64,000 nt of DNA, taken from the NCBI RefSeq assembly GCF_947496725.1, contig NZ_CANMDS010000002.1, positions 586,345 to 650,344 on the forward strand, in the 5' to 3' direction. The stretch comes from an uncultured Dokdonia sp. (lineage in GTDB: Bacteria; Bacteroidota; Bacteroidia; Flavobacteriales; Flavobacteriaceae). Shown piece by piece: positions 18,063 to 25,882 of the stretch; position 1 is the first letter of the stretch; every line of letters starts with the position of its first letter. The notes beneath the pieces are model-generated. The model worked only from the letters and a program-made list of their open reading frames with translations. It was not told where the DNA came from and ran no database searches. The translations under genes were made by a program, and so were the position numbers.

Positions 18063-18091
18063 AAAGCCACACAGTCCGTGTGGCTTTTTTT
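18063..18091 (+). terminator. Terminator of tRNA-Asn
   Basis: AAGCCACAC - AGTCC - GTGTGGCTT followed by a T-tract; perfect stem 11 bases after the tRNA. Confidence 0.9.
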
Positions 18092-18163
18092 ATGCTCAAT
18101 AGTTTGTGCAGGGTTTTGGTTATAATAAGTTCTTTTGCACTTATCTTTTTTAGAATGTGCTAT

Positions 18164-18247
18164 AAACAAAAAAAGCCTCTCCTACAGGAAAAGCTCTTCA
18201 CCGGATTCAACTACAAATCCTACCACGTGTGACGTGGCCAACACAAC
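18164..18247 (-). ncRNA. Putative structured small RNA, copy 1 (repeat pair)
   Basis: About 84 bases repeated at 20833-20918. On the minus strand it reads GTTGTGTTGG, a hairpin CCACGT-CAC-ACGTGG, a conserved GTTGAATCCG linker, then a terminator stem AGCTTTTCC-TGTA-GGAGAGGCT followed by seven T. Relative to copy 2 the terminator stem swaps a G-U for an A-U pair, so pairing is kept. Direction is inferred from the T-tract. Neither tRNA nor protein. The Rfam Flavo-1 RNA is a candidate family but I cannot check it. Confidence 0.6.
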
Positions 18248-18328
18248 GATGTTAAAAGTACTAAAAAAATAGAAACTTCTATTTTATCTCTCTCAGCGTA
18301 AGAAATAAACTAGGTACAGAAATTATAA

Positions 18329-18336
18329 TATATTTG
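18329..18336 (+). promoter_or_regulatory. -7 box TATATTTG directly in front of the histidine kinase
   Basis: The box ends only 4 bases before the ATG at 18341, so the transcript would begin at or near the start codon (leaderless). No clear TTG at the -33 position. Confidence 0.5.
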
Positions 18337-18340
18337 GGAG

Positions 18341-20005
18341 ATGAAGAAATACGATCTAAGCTTCCCTATTTTTTTTCTTACCCTATTTTATCTTTTAATT
18401 TTTTCTTCTCACGCCCATAGCCAGACTAAGGAGGTTGATAGCACAACCTTCTACTATAATTCTATTATGGGTGCTACTAGTAAAGAATCTATACAAAAGG
18501 GTGTGGTTTTCTTTGAAAACGAATTAAAATCTAATACTAAAAAAGAGGATCCACATTATAGAGCACAGATTTTTGACCTTATTTCGCTAGGATACTTTAA
18601 TATGGGTGAGTTTTTTAAAAGCGAAATCTCTGCTATAGAAAGTTATAGGGCTCTTGACCTAGCATCACAAACTACAGATAGAGAGGATATCAAAATAAGA
18701 TTAGGAAACCGTCTAGGTAGACTCTATAGAAGGCTAGGAGATGATGATAATGCACTAAAGTATTATAAAAATACACTCCCTTTTCTTTCAAAAAACAGAG
18801 ATAGTTTAATCCTTTCAAATAATATAGCTTCAATCCATATGGATCGTGAAGATTATCAAAAAGCAGTAGACGTGCTTGCTCCCTTTGTAATTGATTCAAC
18901 TTCTATATTAGAAAAAAAATATCTGGCTACTATTTTTGATAATTACGGTTATAGTTTGTCACATTTACGTCCTCTTGAAGGGCTCTCTTTTATGAAGCGC
19001 GCAGAAGATATCAATAAGACGACCGGTTATATGCGAGGCCTATTTTCTGTTAAAAGGCATCTTTCTCAATATTATCGCAATAATGAAAATTTTCTTAAAG
19101 CAAGTAAGTATGCGCAAGAAGCTAATGAAATTGCAAACTCACTAGGAAGTACTACTTATCAAAAAGAAGCTTTAGGACTTCTCATTGAGGCAGGTATAAC
19201 AACAGACGCCTTAGCCTATAAGCAACTGTCAGATAGTTTACAGAGTGTGCAAGAACAAGTGGCAAATAAATATGTTGCTCAAAAATATGACTACAGTGTT
19301 TTTCAAAATGAAGCTCAGGAGAGTGAGTTAGTTGCTCAAAAGGAAAAAACTAAAAATAGATTTTATCAGTTTTTAGTCATTTTCTTAATACTTCTTGCTG
19401 TTGCTGTATTTGTTATTTCCAGGCTGTTAAACAAGAAAAAAAGGATGGAGGAGATGTTTAAAACAGAGGCTCGTTTTTCTAAAAAAATACACGATGAGGT
19501 ATCAAATGATATTTATAAAGTAATGGCACATATGCAGAGCAGTGAGGAGCTGGATCCTGGTCTTATGGATAACCTAGAAAGTATTTATAATAGAACACGA
19601 GATATTTCAAGAGAGACAAGTCCAATAGATATTAATAAAAATTTTCAGACTACATTAAGTGATCTTTTACTGGGGTATCAAAGTGACTCATTAAATATTG
19701 TTACTAGAAATAGTGATGGCGTGAGATGGACACAAATATCTAACGAGAAGAAGAATGCTATTTATAGAGTTTTGCAAGAGCTTATAACAAATACAGTAAA
19801 ACACGGTAGGGCAAGTTTGGTTCTTATTGAGTTTAATCAAGATCATAAAAAAATTGCAATCAGATATAAGGATAATGGCATAGGATCAGAACTATCTAAT
19901 AAAAATGGATTGCAGAATGTGGAAAACCGTATAAAAGCCTTTAAGGGAACTATTACATTTGAAAGTGAAAAGAATAAAGGTTTTCAGGCAAATATCCAGA
20001 TGTAA
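18341..20005 (+). CDS. TPR-containing sensor histidine kinase
   Basis: A 554-aa protein. Signal peptide/TM (residues 8-28), a tetratricopeptide-rich sensor region (about 50-330), a short coiled coil, one membrane segment (about 342-361, FLVIFLILLAVAVFVIS), then a cytoplasmic kinase of the HisKA_3/NarX type with KKIHDEVSND (His384 the likely phosphorylation site), QELITNTVKHG (N box) and KDNGIGS (G1). This layout is common in Flavobacteria. It overlaps the response regulator start by one base (TAATG), so they act as a pair. The signal is unknown. The locus is flanked by two RNA-like repeats and two tRNAs. Confidence 0.92.
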   Translation: MKKYDLSFPIFFLTLFYLLIFSSHAHSQTKEVDSTTFYYNSIMGATSKESIQKGVVFFENELKSNTKKEDPHYRAQIFDLISLGYFNMGEFFKSEISAIESYRALDLASQTTDREDIKIRLGNRLGRLYRRLGDDDNALKYYKNTLPFLSKNRDSLILSNNIASIHMDREDYQKAVDVLAPFVIDSTSILEKKYLATIFDNYGYSLSHLRPLEGLSFMKRAEDINKTTGYMRGLFSVKRHLSQYYRNNENFLKASKYAQEANEIANSLGSTTYQKEALGLLIEAGITTDALAYKQLSDSLQSVQEQVANKYVAQKYDYSVFQNEAQESELVAQKEKTKNRFYQFLVIFLILLAVAVFVISRLLNKKKRMEEMFKTEARFSKKIHDEVSNDIYKVMAHMQSSEELDPGLMDNLESIYNRTRDISRETSPIDINKNFQTTLSDLLLGYQSDSLNIVTRNSDGVRWTQISNEKKNAIYRVLQELITNTVKHGRASLVLIEFNQDHKKIAIRYKDNGIGSELSNKNGLQNVENRIKAFKGTITFESEKNKGFQANIQM

Positions 20006-20670
20006 TGTTTAAAAAAGTTCTAATTGCAGATGACTTAGTCAGTATTAACGAAGGTGTGTCGCATACACTTAGTGGTTTAAATATAAATCGTGCAAAACAG
20101 GTCACATATTGTGATGAGGCGTATTTACAAATCAAGAAGGCAGACAGAGATAATTTACCTTATGACTTATTAATAACCGACTTGTCTTTTACAGCAGATT
20201 ATAGAAAGCAGCGATTTTCTTCTGGAGACGCCCTTGCAGAGGTTGTTAAAAAAGAACACCCCGAGATCAAAGTAATAGTCTACTCTGTAGAAGACCGCTT
20301 TCAAAGAGTGCGTCAACTCTATAATGATGTCCATATAGATGCTTTTGTGTGTAAAGGCAGAGATGGCATTACAGAGCTTAAGGACGCAATTAAAACCGTT
20401 TTTGAGGGTAACCGTTATATCTCACCTAAAGTTGCAATGGCGTTATCTAATAATGCAAATCTAGAAATAAATGAGTACGACATTACACTTATGAGATTAC
20501 TCTCATATGGCTACTCTCAAGAAGAAATAAGTAATGATCTTAAAGAAAAGAATGTATCACCTTCTAGCGTAAGTGCTATTGAAAAGAAGCTAAATAAGTT
20601 GAAAATTCAATTTAGAGCAAATAATGCAATACACCTCGTAGCTCTGGTGAAGGATATGGGGCTCATTTAA
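20005..20670 (+). CDS. Two-component response regulator, NarL/LuxR type
   Basis: A 221-aa protein. The N-terminal receiver domain shows KVLIADD (acidic pair at residues 9-10), LLITDLS (Asp59 phosphoacceptor), IVYSVED and VCKGRDG (Lys). The C-terminal ~65 residues (LLSYGYSQEEISNDL, SSVSAIEKKLNKLKIQFRANNAI) fit a LuxR/GerE helix-turn-helix, somewhat diverged. It is the cognate regulator of the kinase in front, with overlapping start and stop. Confidence 0.92.
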   Translation: MFKKVLIADDLVSINEGVSHTLSGLNINRAKQVTYCDEAYLQIKKADRDNLPYDLLITDLSFTADYRKQRFSSGDALAEVVKKEHPEIKVIVYSVEDRFQRVRQLYNDVHIDAFVCKGRDGITELKDAIKTVFEGNRYISPKVAMALSNNANLEINEYDITLMRLLSYGYSQEEISNDLKEKNVSPSSVSAIEKKLNKLKIQFRANNAIHLVALVKDMGLI

Positions 20671-20733
20671 AAGAAAAAATGTTCTAATTGTGGATTCCCG
20701 TAAAGTATAGAAAGTACAATCTTATATACTTGT

Positions 20734-20803
20734 AATGCTTTAAGTTTTTGGGGGGCTTAAAGCATTTGTTTGTTAAAGAGCATCTTCGGGTGCTCTTTTT
20801 TTT
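20734..20803 (+). other. G-loop hairpin plus terminator downstream of the response regulator
   Basis: A perfect inverted repeat AATGCTTTAAG - TTTTTGGGGGG - CTTAAAGCATT (20734-20766) followed by a terminator with a UUCG loop (20775-20803). It could be the 3' end of the operon mRNA or an independent small RNA; a weak TATACTTG box sits at 20725-20732. Confidence 0.5.
20775..20803 (+). terminator. Terminator of the two-component operon
   Basis: AAAGAGCATC-TTCG-GGTGCTCTTT followed by T5, closed by a stable C(UUCG)G loop. Confidence 0.9.
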
Positions 20804-20832
20804 TGTGCTTTACTTTATCCAGAACTTACCGA

Positions 20833-20918
20833 AAACAAAAAAAGCCTTTCCAATCAGGAAAAGCTCTTCATCGGATTCAACTACAAACCCTTACCACGTG
20901 TGACGTGGCCAACACAAC
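20833..20918 (-). ncRNA. Putative structured small RNA, copy 2 (repeat pair)
   Basis: Second copy of the element at 18164-18247. It lies on the minus strand right after the tRNA-Asp terminator. The same CCACGT hairpin and GTTGAATCCG linker are present. The terminator stem is AGCTTTTCC-TGATT-GGAAAGGCT plus T7. Differences from copy 1 fall mostly in loops or keep pairing. Confidence 0.6.
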
Positions 20919-20923
20919 ACTGT

Positions 20924-20950
20924 AAAAAAAAAGCCCACAAATGTGGGCTT
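20924..20950 (-). terminator. Terminator of tRNA-Asp
   Basis: On the minus strand AAGCCCACA-TT-TGTGGGCTT followed by a T-run, 8 bases after the tRNA. Confidence 0.9.
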
Positions 20951-20957
20951 AATTATG

Positions 20958-21031
20958 CGGTCTGGACGAGACTCGAACTCGCGACCCCCTGCGTGACAGG
21001 CAGATATTCTAACCAACTGAACTACCAGACC
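20958..21031 (-). tRNA. trnD: tRNA-Asp (GTC)
   Basis: Minus-strand cloverleaf: acceptor GGTCTGG/CCAGACC, D stem GTTC/GAAT, anticodon stem TCTGC/GCAGG with anticodon GTC (complement of 20995-20997), T arm GCGAG-TTCGAGT-CTCGT. CCA not encoded. Confidence 0.97.
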
Positions 21032-21137
21032 GTTCCCTTATGTTATAGACTTGGAGGTTGTCTTAATTCTTCAATATTTTACTTGCTACATTTCCTTTGT
21101 CAAGAACTAACAACTCATCGTTGCTCTGTTGCGGGTG

Positions 21138-21168
21138 CAAATATAGAACACCTTTTTAATTGCACCAA
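21138..21168 (-). promoter_or_regulatory. Promoter upstream of tRNA-Asp
   Basis: Minus strand TTG (21168-21166), 20-base spacer, TATATTTG (21145-21138). About 100 bases separate it from the mature tRNA, so a processed leader is implied. Confidence 0.6.
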
Positions 21169-21185
21169 ATAATTTTTTAAAATTT

Positions 21186-22127
21186 TTATAAAAATTTCTG
21201 ACGCTCTACTAAAAACGTCGTGAGTATAGGGCTAAAGCCGTTTTCTATAATCGCAGGAATGTACTTAATTCTATATTGTGCACACTTGATTTGCAGTGTT
21301 TTAAAATAAGTTTCTACAGAGCTTTTGTAAATATCACGTATACTATCTGCATATAAATTAATAGATGCTCCACTTTCTACATCAACAAACTTTTTTGGGC
21401 TATTGTCAAAATCAAAGTTATATTCCTTCTCTTTACTGTAGGTGTGAAACAAAATTACTTCGTGCTTGTTGTATTTAAGATGCTGTAAGGCTTCAAAAAG
21501 TTGCTCTTGCTCCACGTCATCTTGTAGCATATCAGAAAAAAGAAAAACTAGAGACCTACGTTTTAACTTCTCTGCAATAAGATGAAGGTGTTTGTAAGTG
21601 TCTGTGCCTTTAGGTTGTTCCTTATGTGAGCGAGTAGTATTTATAATACCATTAAGTTGGTCTAGTAGCATATGGTGGTGCCTATCGCTACCTTTTTCTC
21701 CTGTATAAAAATCATAAGTATCACTATAGATACTCATTCCCACAGCATCACGCTGTTTCTTCATAAGATTCATAATAGCTGCGCTAGCCAGCGCAGAGAA
21801 GCTTATCTTGTTAAGCTCTGTTATGCTCGGCTCTTTTACAGCAGGATAGTGCATAGAACTACTATTATCTACAATAAGGTGACAGCGCAGGTTAGTTTCT
21901 TCTTCATATCGCTTTGTATAAAGCCTGTCTGTCTTTGCATAGAGTTTCCAGTCTATGTGTTTTGTGCTCTCGCCGGGGTTGTAAATCTTATGCTCTGCAA
22001 ACTCTGCCGAGAAGCCGTGAAAAGGACTCTTATGCATACCAGATATAAACCCCTCTACCACCTGGCGCGCTAGTAGCTCTAAATTACCAAAGCCTGAGGT
22101 TTTATGAAGTTCTGATTTTATATCCAT
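21186..22127 (-). CDS. DUF58 domain-containing protein
   Basis: A 313-aa cytoplasmic protein. FHGFSAEFAEHKIYNPGES, IDWKLYAKTDRLYTKRYEEE is the classic DUF58 core, followed by a von Willebrand A-like fold with DNSSS (residues 87-91, the MIDAS metal site) and FLFSDML. DUF58 proteins usually sit beside MoxR ATPases and BatA-type membrane VWA proteins. Here no such partner is adjacent; the upstream neighbour is clpP. It may serve a MoxR encoded elsewhere. Confidence 0.9.
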   Translation of the reverse strand: MDIKSELHKTSGFGNLELLARQVVEGFISGMHKSPFHGFSAEFAEHKIYNPGESTKHIDWKLYAKTDRLYTKRYEEETNLRCHLIVDNSSSMHYPAVKEPSITELNKISFSALASAAIMNLMKKQRDAVGMSIYSDTYDFYTGEKGSDRHHHMLLDQLNGIINTTRSHKEQPKGTDTYKHLHLIAEKLKRRSLVFLFSDMLQDDVEQEQLFEALQHLKYNKHEVILFHTYSKEKEYNFDFDNSPKKFVDVESGASINLYADSIRDIYKSSVETYFKTLQIKCAQYRIKYIPAIIENGFSPILTTFLVERQKFL

Positions 22128-22166
22128 CGTTATGCGAGTGTAGCGGTTAGAAATGCTCTTAAATGA

Positions 22167-22202
22167 ATCGGAACTTGCCCTAAAAGAAGAACAAGTTCCG
22201 AT
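22167..22202 (-). terminator. Hairpin between clpP and the DUF58 gene
   Basis: Perfect 11-bp inverted repeat ATCGGAACTTG / CAAGTTCCGAT with a 14-base loop. Only a poor T-tract follows, so it may be a weak terminator or an mRNA-stabilising hairpin. Confidence 0.5.
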
Positions 22203-22222
22203 GTGTGATTAGAGTAGCGGGT

Positions 22223-22771
22223 TTATCCTTGGTAAACGCCGTCTACGATACCGTAGTCTACAGACTCATCTGCACCCATCCAGTGATCACGCTGGAAATC
22301 TTTCATTATTTTATCAAAAGTTTGCCCACAGTTATCTGCAAGAATCTGTGCGCTAAGCTCTTTTGTTTTTACAATTTCTTGTGCAGTAATTTCTATATCA
22401 GATGCTTGACCTCTAGCTCCTCCAGAAGGCTGGTGTATCATAACACGAGCGTGTGGCTGTATAAAGCGGCGACCTTTTTCTCCTACAGAGAGTAATAGTG
22501 ACCCCATACTAGCAGCTAGACCTGTACAGATGGTAGAGACTGGGCTCTTAATCATCTTTATAGTGTCATACATTGCAAATCCAGAAGTTACATAACCACC
22601 AGGGCTATTTATAAATAACTGAATCTCATCGTGCCCTTGTGCGTCAAGATATAGTAATCTATCTATAACGTGCTTTGCGCTCTTATCATCTACCATTCCC
22701 CAAAGGAATACCTTTCTATCATTGAGCAACTGGTTGTCAATAGCGTCTTGTACTTTTATTTTCTTTTCCAT
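22223..22771 (-). CDS. clpP: ClpP-type serine protease subunit
   Basis: A 182-aa Clp protease proteolytic subunit. The catalytic triad is visible as Ser88 (GLAASMGS), His113 (MIHQPSGG) and an Asp near 162 (QRDHWMGADES). INSPGGYV is also conserved. It would form heptameric rings with a ClpX/ClpA/ClpC partner. It is not next to tig or clpX, the usual place of the main clpP, so this may be the second ClpP paralogue. Followed by DUF58 on the same strand. Confidence 0.9.
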   Translation of the reverse strand: MEKKIKVQDAIDNQLLNDRKVFLWGMVDDKSAKHVIDRLLYLDAQGHDEIQLFINSPGGYVTSGFAMYDTIKMIKSPVSTICTGLAASMGSLLLSVGEKGRRFIQPHARVMIHQPSGGARGQASDIEITAQEIVKTKELSAQILADNCGQTFDKIMKDFQRDHWMGADESVDYGIVDGVYQG

Positions 22772-22871
22772 AAATATCGCTGCTCTGGCAGCTATTAGTC
22801 ATTTTCGCTTGCGCAAAAATCTATTGGTGTTAGACAATATAAATTTCATAAATAGTAAAGTGTGCATTTTA

Positions 22872-22887
22872 CGCTTTCGCGAAAGCG
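22872..22887. repeat. Palindrome CGCTTTCGCGAAAGCG, perfect copy
   Basis: Between the trxA terminator and clpP, ~100 bases before the clpP start. Confidence 0.95.
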
Positions 22888-22917
22888 TACACCTTCTATC
22901 TAATGCTTTAAAAATAC

Positions 22918-22946
22918 AAAAAGGCTCGGCACTGTGCCAAACCTTT
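22918..22946 (-). terminator. Terminator of trxA
   Basis: Minus strand AAGGTTTGGCAC-A-GTGCCGAGCCTT with T5; full-length stem with two G-U pairs. Confidence 0.85.
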
Positions 22947-22973
22947 CTGATAATCTTATTAAAATAGGGGAGA

Positions 22974-23291
22974 CTATAAAAGTCCGTCTATTGCTTCAGT
23001 ATAAGTAGCCTTTGGAGCAACACCTACTTGACGTCCTACTACTTCACCGTCTTTAAACATAAGTACTGTAGGGATGTTACGTACACCGTATTTTGCAGCA
23101 AATTCTTGGTTTGCATCTACGTCTACTTTACCTACGATAGCTTTACCTTCGTACTCTCCAGCAATCTCTTCGATAACTGGCCCTACCATACGACAAGGTC
23201 CACACCAAGCAGCCCAAAAGTCTACTAATACTGGCTTATCGCTTTTTAATACTTGTTCTTCAAATGTTGCATCTGTGATTTCTAATGCCAT
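22974..23291 (-). CDS. trxA: Thioredoxin
   Basis: A 105-aa thioredoxin with the redox motif WCGPC (Cys30, Cys33), the DFWAAW strand before it and the cis-Pro region [13 protein letters not shown]. No signal peptide, so cytoplasmic. Single-gene transcript: a TAACTTTG -7 box upstream and a strong terminator downstream. A likely reductant of MsrA and ribonucleotide reductase. Confidence 0.97.
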   Translation of the reverse strand: MALEITDATFEEQVLKSDKPVLVDFWAAWCGPCRMVGPVIEEIAGEYEGKAIVGKVDVDANQEFAAKYGVRNIPTVLMFKDGEVVGRQVGVAPKATYTEAIDGLL

Positions 23292-23329
23292 AACTATATC
23301 GTGTTAAATTGTTATTCTAATTTGTAATA

Positions 23330-23337
23330 CAAAGTTA
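23330..23337 (-). promoter_or_regulatory. -7 box of trxA
   Basis: TAACTTTG on the minus strand, 38 bases before the ATG. Confidence 0.6.
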
Positions 23338-23434
23338 GTCAATAATAATTCCAAACCTTACAATGCGCATATCAGGATTGACTATCGCGTCATTGTGGCA
23401 GGTTATAGTAAGTAATTAACTACTATATAGTCTT

Positions 23435-24136
23435 TTATCTTCTACTTCCAAAAACTTGTAGTGCAAAATATAAGAGAGTGGCAAGTGATCCTAAAGCGGC
23501 AACAAGATAGGTGCGTGCTGCCCATTTTAAGGCATCCTCTGCACCATCATACTCTTCTGGTGTTACCATATTTTCGGCTTTGAGCCAGGCAAGTGCTCTA
23601 TTACTTGCATCATACTCTACCGGAAGTGTGATAAGGCTAAAGAGTGTTCCCATTGCATAAAGTGCAAGACCTATAATGGCAACAGTACCACCTATCTTAG
23701 TAGTAGCCATAAGTGCAACACCACCCATAATTACCCACATACTCATCTTAGAAGCAATATTTACCACAGGTACGAGCTTAGATCTCATTTGTAAAAAGCT
23801 GTATGCTGTAGCGTGCTGTATAGCGTGACCTACCTCGTGGGCAGACACGGCAGCTGCTGCGGCATTGCGCTGGCTGTAAACAACCTCACTTAAGTTTACC
23901 GTTTTATCTCTAGGGTTATAGTGGTCTGTAAGCTGGCCTGCAACAGAGATTACTTTTACATCTGTAATTCCATTATCTGCAAGCATTTTTTCGGCAATCT
24001 CAGCGCCAGACATCCCGTTGCGTAGTTGTAGGTTAGAATAATGTTTGAATTTGCTCTTAAGCTTAGAACTTACAAGTCCGCTTATGAGTGCAATGGCTCC
24101 TACTATAATGTAGTAACCCATAGATCCTGCTAGCAT
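23435..24136 (-). CDS. YugP-like membrane zinc metallopeptidase
   Basis: A 233-aa integral membrane protein of the Zn_peptidase_2 family. An N-terminal membrane segment (about 8-24), zinc motif HEVGH (His100, Glu101, His104), ATAYSFLQMRSKLVPVVNIASKM, and two or three C-terminal membrane spans. Acts in the inner membrane; substrates are unknown. It has its own promoter-like sequence (24177-24204). Confidence 0.9.
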   Translation of the reverse strand: MLAGSMGYYIIVGAIALISGLVSSKLKSKFKHYSNLQLRNGMSGAEIAEKMLADNGITDVKVISVAGQLTDHYNPRDKTVNLSEVVYSQRNAAAAAVSAHEVGHAIQHATAYSFLQMRSKLVPVVNIASKMSMWVIMGGVALMATTKIGGTVAIIGLALYAMGTLFSLITLPVEYDASNRALAWLKAENMVTPEEYDGAEDALKWAARTYLVAALGSLATLLYFALQVFGSRR

Positions 24137-24176
24137 AGTCGTTTATTTTTTTAGTTGTTTTACGTTTTTAAAGTTA

Positions 24177-24204
24177 CAAAAGTATAGCGCATAAACTACG
24201 CCAA
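24177..24204 (-). promoter_or_regulatory. Promoter of the YugP-like peptidase gene
   Basis: Minus strand TTG (24204-24202), 17-base spacer, TACTTTTG (24184-24177). Confidence 0.6.
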
Positions 24205-24293
24205 AATATAAAACGACATTTTCTCACCTCTTTCGTGTCAATAGTCGGTAGATCTATTGCTTTAGTGGAGTGATAGGTCTATAAAGAGTTTTA

Positions 24294-24309
24294 CGCTTTC
24301 GCGAAAGCG
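24294..24309. repeat. Palindrome CGCTTTCGCGAAAGCG, perfect copy
   Basis: Just after the ald stop (minus strand), between ald and the YugP-like gene. Confidence 0.95.
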
Positions 24310-24324
24310 TACTCAACCTCCTTT

Positions 24325-25431
24325 TTAAATCGCTAGTGGTGTGTATGGGATATCAAAAACCTCAGAGATTTCTTCATAAACCACGTTTCCGGAAACAATA
24401 TTCACCCCTTTTTTAAGAACCTCATCTTGTGCACAGGCTGTTTTCCAGCCTTTGTCTGCTAGTTTGAGCACATAGGGTAATGTAACGTTTGTGAGAGCTA
24501 CCGTAGAGGTGTAAGGCACTGCTCCCGGCATATTTGCAACACAATAGTGCACCACATCATCTATGATAAAAACTGGATCTTGGTGTGTGGTAGGTTTTGA
24601 GGTTTCTACACAGCCACCTTGGTCTACCGCTACATCTACTATTACGGTACCAGGTCGCATCTCCTTGAGCATATCACGTGTGATTAACTTAGGTGCTTTT
24701 GCTCCAGGTATCAATACACCTCCTATGATTAAATCGTGTGTTTTGATATGTTTTCTTATGTTGAATTCGTTTGAGAATTCTGTAACTACGTGTGGTGGCA
24801 TTATATCATTTACATAGCGTAGTCGCTTCATACTTATGTCAAGTATAGTGACGTGTGCGCCTAGACCTGCAGCCATTTTGGCTGCCTGTATACCTACTAC
24901 GCCTGCACCCAGAACGAGTACTTTACCAGGGCTCACGCCTGGTACACCACCTAGTAGTACACCGCGCCCTTTTACGGGTTTTTCAAGATATCTTGCTCCT
25001 TGTTGTATAGACATACGCCCAGCGACCTCGCTCATAGGGGTAAGAAGTGGTAGAGACCTATCTGCTTCTTCTACCGTTTCATATGCGATACAAGTAGCGC
25101 CGCTAGCTATCATTGCTTTTGTGAGTGGCTCGCTAGAGGCAAAATGAAAATAGGTAAAGACAATCTGGTCTTTTTTAATAAGCGTGTATTCTGGAGCTAT
25201 AGGCTCCTTAACCTTTACAATCATTTGAGCAATTGTATATACCTCTTCTATGGTGTCTAGTATGTTTGCTCCAGCATCTATGTATTGCTGGTTTACAAAA
25301 CCACTGTTTACGCCAGCATCCTTTTGAATATATACTGTATGACCGCGTTTTGTGAGTTCATATACACCTCCTGGGGTGATGCCCACTCGGTTTTCATTGT
25401 TTTTAATCTCAGTGGGTACCCCTATAACCAT
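24325..25431 (-). CDS. ald: Alanine dehydrogenase
   Basis: A 368-aa NAD-dependent enzyme converting L-alanine to pyruvate and ammonia. Start MVIGVPTEIKNNENRVG (Arg and Lys of the pyruvate site), FTYFHFAS, the Rossmann motif VLGAGVVGIQAA, and VDVAVDQGGC with ANMPGAVPYTST, all characteristic of Ald. Length matches the family. Cytoplasmic. Preceded upstream by the SemiSWEET gene on the same strand after ~125 bases. Confidence 0.96.
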   Translation of the reverse strand: MVIGVPTEIKNNENRVGITPGGVYELTKRGHTVYIQKDAGVNSGFVNQQYIDAGANILDTIEEVYTIAQMIVKVKEPIAPEYTLIKKDQIVFTYFHFASSEPLTKAMIASGATCIAYETVEEADRSLPLLTPMSEVAGRMSIQQGARYLEKPVKGRGVLLGGVPGVSPGKVLVLGAGVVGIQAAKMAAGLGAHVTILDISMKRLRYVNDIMPPHVVTEFSNEFNIRKHIKTHDLIIGGVLIPGAKAPKLITRDMLKEMRPGTVIVDVAVDQGGCVETSKPTTHQDPVFIIDDVVHYCVANMPGAVPYTSTVALTNVTLPYVLKLADKGWKTACAQDEVLKKGVNIVSGNVVYEEISEVFDIPYTPLAI

Positions 25432-25556
25432 CGCTTAAATTTTTGCGGCAAGGTAGCAGAAATGTAAAAAATGAAAGCTGATAAAATATTAAAAATCAGG
25501 GGTGTAAAAAGTGATATTATTAAAAATAGACTGCCATTTTTAACAATATGTAAATG

Positions 25557-25826
25557 CTAGTTTTTGCCGTATTTGATTTTAAAATACAATAGTAAAAATG
25601 AGGAGATAACTGTAATAGCATTTGCCAGTATGATAGATAGACTTTCTTTAAGCACTCCATAAATAAGCCAGAACACAATGCCTACAAAAAACATTGTAAA
25701 CATAGGTAAGCTCAACCCTGATACATCCTTAGTTTTCCAAGTTTGATATACTTGGGGTAAAAAGGCTGCAGTGGTAAGTGTAGCAGCAATGAGACCTATG
25801 ATCTCTATATCATCTATTTCAGACAT
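25557..25826 (-). CDS. SemiSWEET family transporter
   Basis: An 89-aa protein with three transmembrane helices forming one triple-helix bundle. AATLTTAAFLPQVYQTWKTKD (PQ motif) and VSGLSLPMFTMFFVGIVFWLIYG are diagnostic for SemiSWEET/MtN3. These dimerise to move sugars down a gradient. It starts 57 bases after the leuS stop and could be cotranscribed with it. Confidence 0.9.
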   Translation of the reverse strand: MSEIDDIEIIGLIAATLTTAAFLPQVYQTWKTKDVSGLSLPMFTMFFVGIVFWLIYGVLKESLSIILANAITVISSFLLLYFKIKYGKN

Positions 25827-25882
25827 TAGTATGTAATTAAATCTTGCCCATAATATGACTTACAGGCAAGAGTATATGTGTG

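Noticed and set aside
18164..20918. Repeat pair as insertion-sequence ends or composite transposon
   Set aside because: The two copies are in the same orientation, no transposase lies between and the pattern shows RNA-type pairing with a T-tract.
20900..21172. 90-codon plus-strand frame over tRNA-Asp
   Set aside because: It runs through a tRNA and a terminator; no family resemblance.
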